From Pseudo-nitzschia pungens (taxonomy: Eukaryota > Bacillariophyta > Bacillariophyceae > Bacillariales > Bacillariaceae), in the NCBI GenBank assembly GCA_037355855.1, contig CM074762.1, positions 1,364,001 to 1,428,000 on the forward strand: DNA of 64,000 bases, given 5' to 3'. Under the pieces are notes generated by a model. It was not told the origin of the DNA, searched no databases, and saw only the letters and a list, made by a program, of their open reading frames with translations. The position numbers and the translations under genes were made by a program. This document shows positions 61,737 to 64,000 of the stretch, piece after piece; position 1 is the stretch's first letter; every line of letters starts with the position of its first letter.

Positions 61737-64000
61737 GTTTCGGGGCCTTGTCTGTCGGTGCAGTAGGAAGCTGACCGGCTGTCTTATTACGCTATCTTTG
61801 GATCTGAAAAGTGAGAATAATTACTGGTGCTAAACAGCGTATCACGAATCAGTTGACGCTTGTGAGCATTACTAGTGCCCGTAAGTAACCTTACTCTTCC
61901 GTTGATCTTGCAGTGTCTCCCAACACTGAACACTTCGCGATCATAATCTGACAAACGTCATCTACGTAAGACCTTACGCCGAAATACGGTAAGGTTACAT
62001 AATACACTTGGTCGGAATTTTGTCTTCCTCTTGCTCGTGTTACGAAAATCCGTCAGATCCAACTTCTAACATCCCATATCGTCAGAAGTCATAAACCTTA
62101 CCTCACAAAGTGTAATCATACACACGTATGAAAATGATTTGTATTAAGTTACATACGAAGTAACCTTACTTGTGCCTGGTACGAAAGTACGAAGTAAGGT
62201 TTACTTCGTACAAATGAAGGGTAACCTTATTGGGGTTGTTGGGCAAGACACAGGTCACCGCAACTGCAGGATGCAGGTGGGGACACACTACACACACCAC
62301 CTGTGAACTTGCCGCACGTGCCATGATGAGCACTATGACGTATGTGAGGAAGGTCCCAATGGTAGGTAGGTAAGTGCCACGAGAGGGATGACAGCGCGCA
62401 CACCGCAAACGGGCACCGTGCGGTGCCCGCATGAGGTACGCAGCCGCTGCTGGGGACAGAGGTGCTGGATGATGCCTTCCCCATCTGCTCACCTCATTGT
62501 CTCTTGGCCAACACCAAGCTGATGACAATGAGGAGTGCTGTTCCCTGTGGGAGCGGATCAACAAAACTTTATTTCTCTCCCCAGCCACACACCTCCTCAA
62601 TGACGACGTCCCACTGCCCCATTGCACTGTAGCACCCCGACAGTGCTGATGCCGCCATCCGACGCCTCCCAGTCCGCGTCAACCCGCTGGCTACCCCAGC
62701 TCCCCCAATCCTGCCGATCACCTGCTGCCGACCATCACGTGTCCACCCGCTGGTGGCTACCCCCAGCATGCTGTTCAACCCAGCTATCCCGATCCTGTCA
62801 ATCACCCACCCCGTCGCCAATAACACGCGACTTTCCACTGGCTACCCCAGTCATTCGCCTAGAGCTTAGTCAATCCGCCAACACTACAGCATAGACCTAC
62901 CGTATACTGCGTATGACCTAGCATAGCCAAATGTGAGCATCCGAGACGGCACCTGGGTATCCCATACCGTACCGGTAGGATACTCAATGGGAGGATAAGT
63001 TAAAACCTTACCTGCCGGCATCATCATAAATTTCGTTTTTTAATATGGTTGTTCTTGTTTTTAGTAAGATTTGAACGGATAACATGGCACATTAGGCTGA
63101 GGTCAGCGGAGTAGTTCTAAAGTTCTGGACTTTCAGATTATGACGTTTGACAACGCCGACTGCTTCCTCAATCCGCAAAGAATTTCCGCAACGCTAGACA
63201 AGACTGCGTAATTGCCTATGATCCTTTTCAAAAACAAGATGAGTTTTCGTCCTTCAATCTTCATACACAATCTTTAGCTTTTATTTTTACCGTTAACAAG
63301 ATATAATACAACCGTTACACGAGCGGGTTGACGGTGTCAGTAAGGATCTATGGTATTTAAGGTTTCAAGTGATGAAATTTAGCGCGCGACGGAAACCATA
63401 AATTACTGTGGTATCCTCGTCGTACGACATACGTATACCCGTAATGTCTTCGATGTTCGCGTTTCTATCCGTTCCAGCCTCTTGCTGTGAACGGCAGAAA
63501 TACCGAAATTCAAGTTCTTTCATCGTGGAAATGATGTCACACCACTACTAAAATCGAAATGAACGAAATTCTTGTTGATCAGTCTAGCATTGCTTCTGCC
63601 ATCGGCAGATCATTATTTGAGCTATTGATTGATTGATGAAACTTTCTCATCGTGCACTCGTTCACGTTACGATACCCGTCGTCATCATCACATAAGGTCT
63701 TCAGCAGGTACGAGAGGGATACAAGTTCCCAACAAAATTGATAAGGTGAGGAGTGGACGGGAAGTTGGTCATCGGCAGAGCACGATGGAACAGGAACAAC
63801 TTCCAATTAGAAGTCACATGAAGTAATGCGCGATTATTCCGTTTGAGAGACAAATATGAGGCGTATGAAACTAACAACTCATCATCGGCACCGGATGTCT
63901 TTTTCCCTCCGTCTTTCCTTATTAATCTCAAATTCTCAAGCCTCAAAGAGCTTTCCGGACATTTCATTTACCACCGAGAGTTGCTTTTCACAGATACGGT
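61737..64000. other. Gene-poor right end with a GC-rich island
   Basis: No gene is supported. Between 61880 and 62225 the short motif GTAACCTTAC / GTAAGGTTAC occurs several times on both strands. From about 62225 to 62890 the sequence turns C-rich, with diverged internal repeats containing CCCGCTGG and ATCCTG-TCAATCACC-type words, and then returns to AT-rich. No RNA gene is seen. Confidence 0.5.

Overview
This is nuclear DNA from a photosynthetic stramenopile, most likely a raphid pennate diatom. Genes lie on both strands, separated by AT-rich non-coding stretches, and carry short GT-AG introns (about 100-240 bp). Several proteins start with a signal peptide followed by a Phe at the cleavage point (the ASAFAP-type plastid import signal of diatoms). 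Others belong to typical diatom groups: a 'GDNP' motif protein, a secreted Cys-rich protein with SDGPS repeats, and GT61-like glycosyltransferases.

Layout. 0-9 kb: the 5' part of a SulP sulfate transporter, a diatom-type GDNP protein and a small plastid protein, among long gene-poor stretches. 9-22 kb: an NCLX/CCX-type cation/Ca exchanger, a kinesin-7-like motor, a CREST-type membrane hydrolase candidate and a head-to-head pair of DUF1349 paralogues. 22-36 kb: the meiotic helicase HFM1/MER3 and the PI3-kinase regulatory subunit VPS15 on the opposite strand. 36-44 kb: a membrane prolyl 4-hydroxylase, a catalase-peroxidase KatG and a secreted Cys-rich repeat protein. 44-55 kb: a GT61-like glycosyltransferase, a DUF1295 membrane enzyme, an SLC49/FLVCR-like MFS transporter and an ASNSD1-like asparagine-synthetase-domain protein. 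55-62 kb: a plastid class II fructose-bisphosphate aldolase, an AAAP amino-acid transporter, a weak candidate gene and a plastid (probably thylakoid-lumen) protein. 62-64 kb: no gene recognised.

The genes are a housekeeping mixture and form no evident pathway. The most unusual observation cuts across them. Seven genes (HFM1, VPS15, the Cys-rich protein, the GT61-like protein, ASNSD1, aldolase, AAAP transporter) cannot be read in one frame. They need 17 single-base skips in total, and every skip is in the +1 direction. Homology or intron phase supports most of them. About half can be placed exactly at an in-frame stop codon. Other equally long genes here (kinesin, KatG, NCLX, MFS, prolyl hydroxylase) read cleanly. 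The cause may be insertion-biased consensus error, widespread gene decay, or genuine +1 recoding. Sequence alone cannot decide, but the one-sided direction is not what random indels would give.
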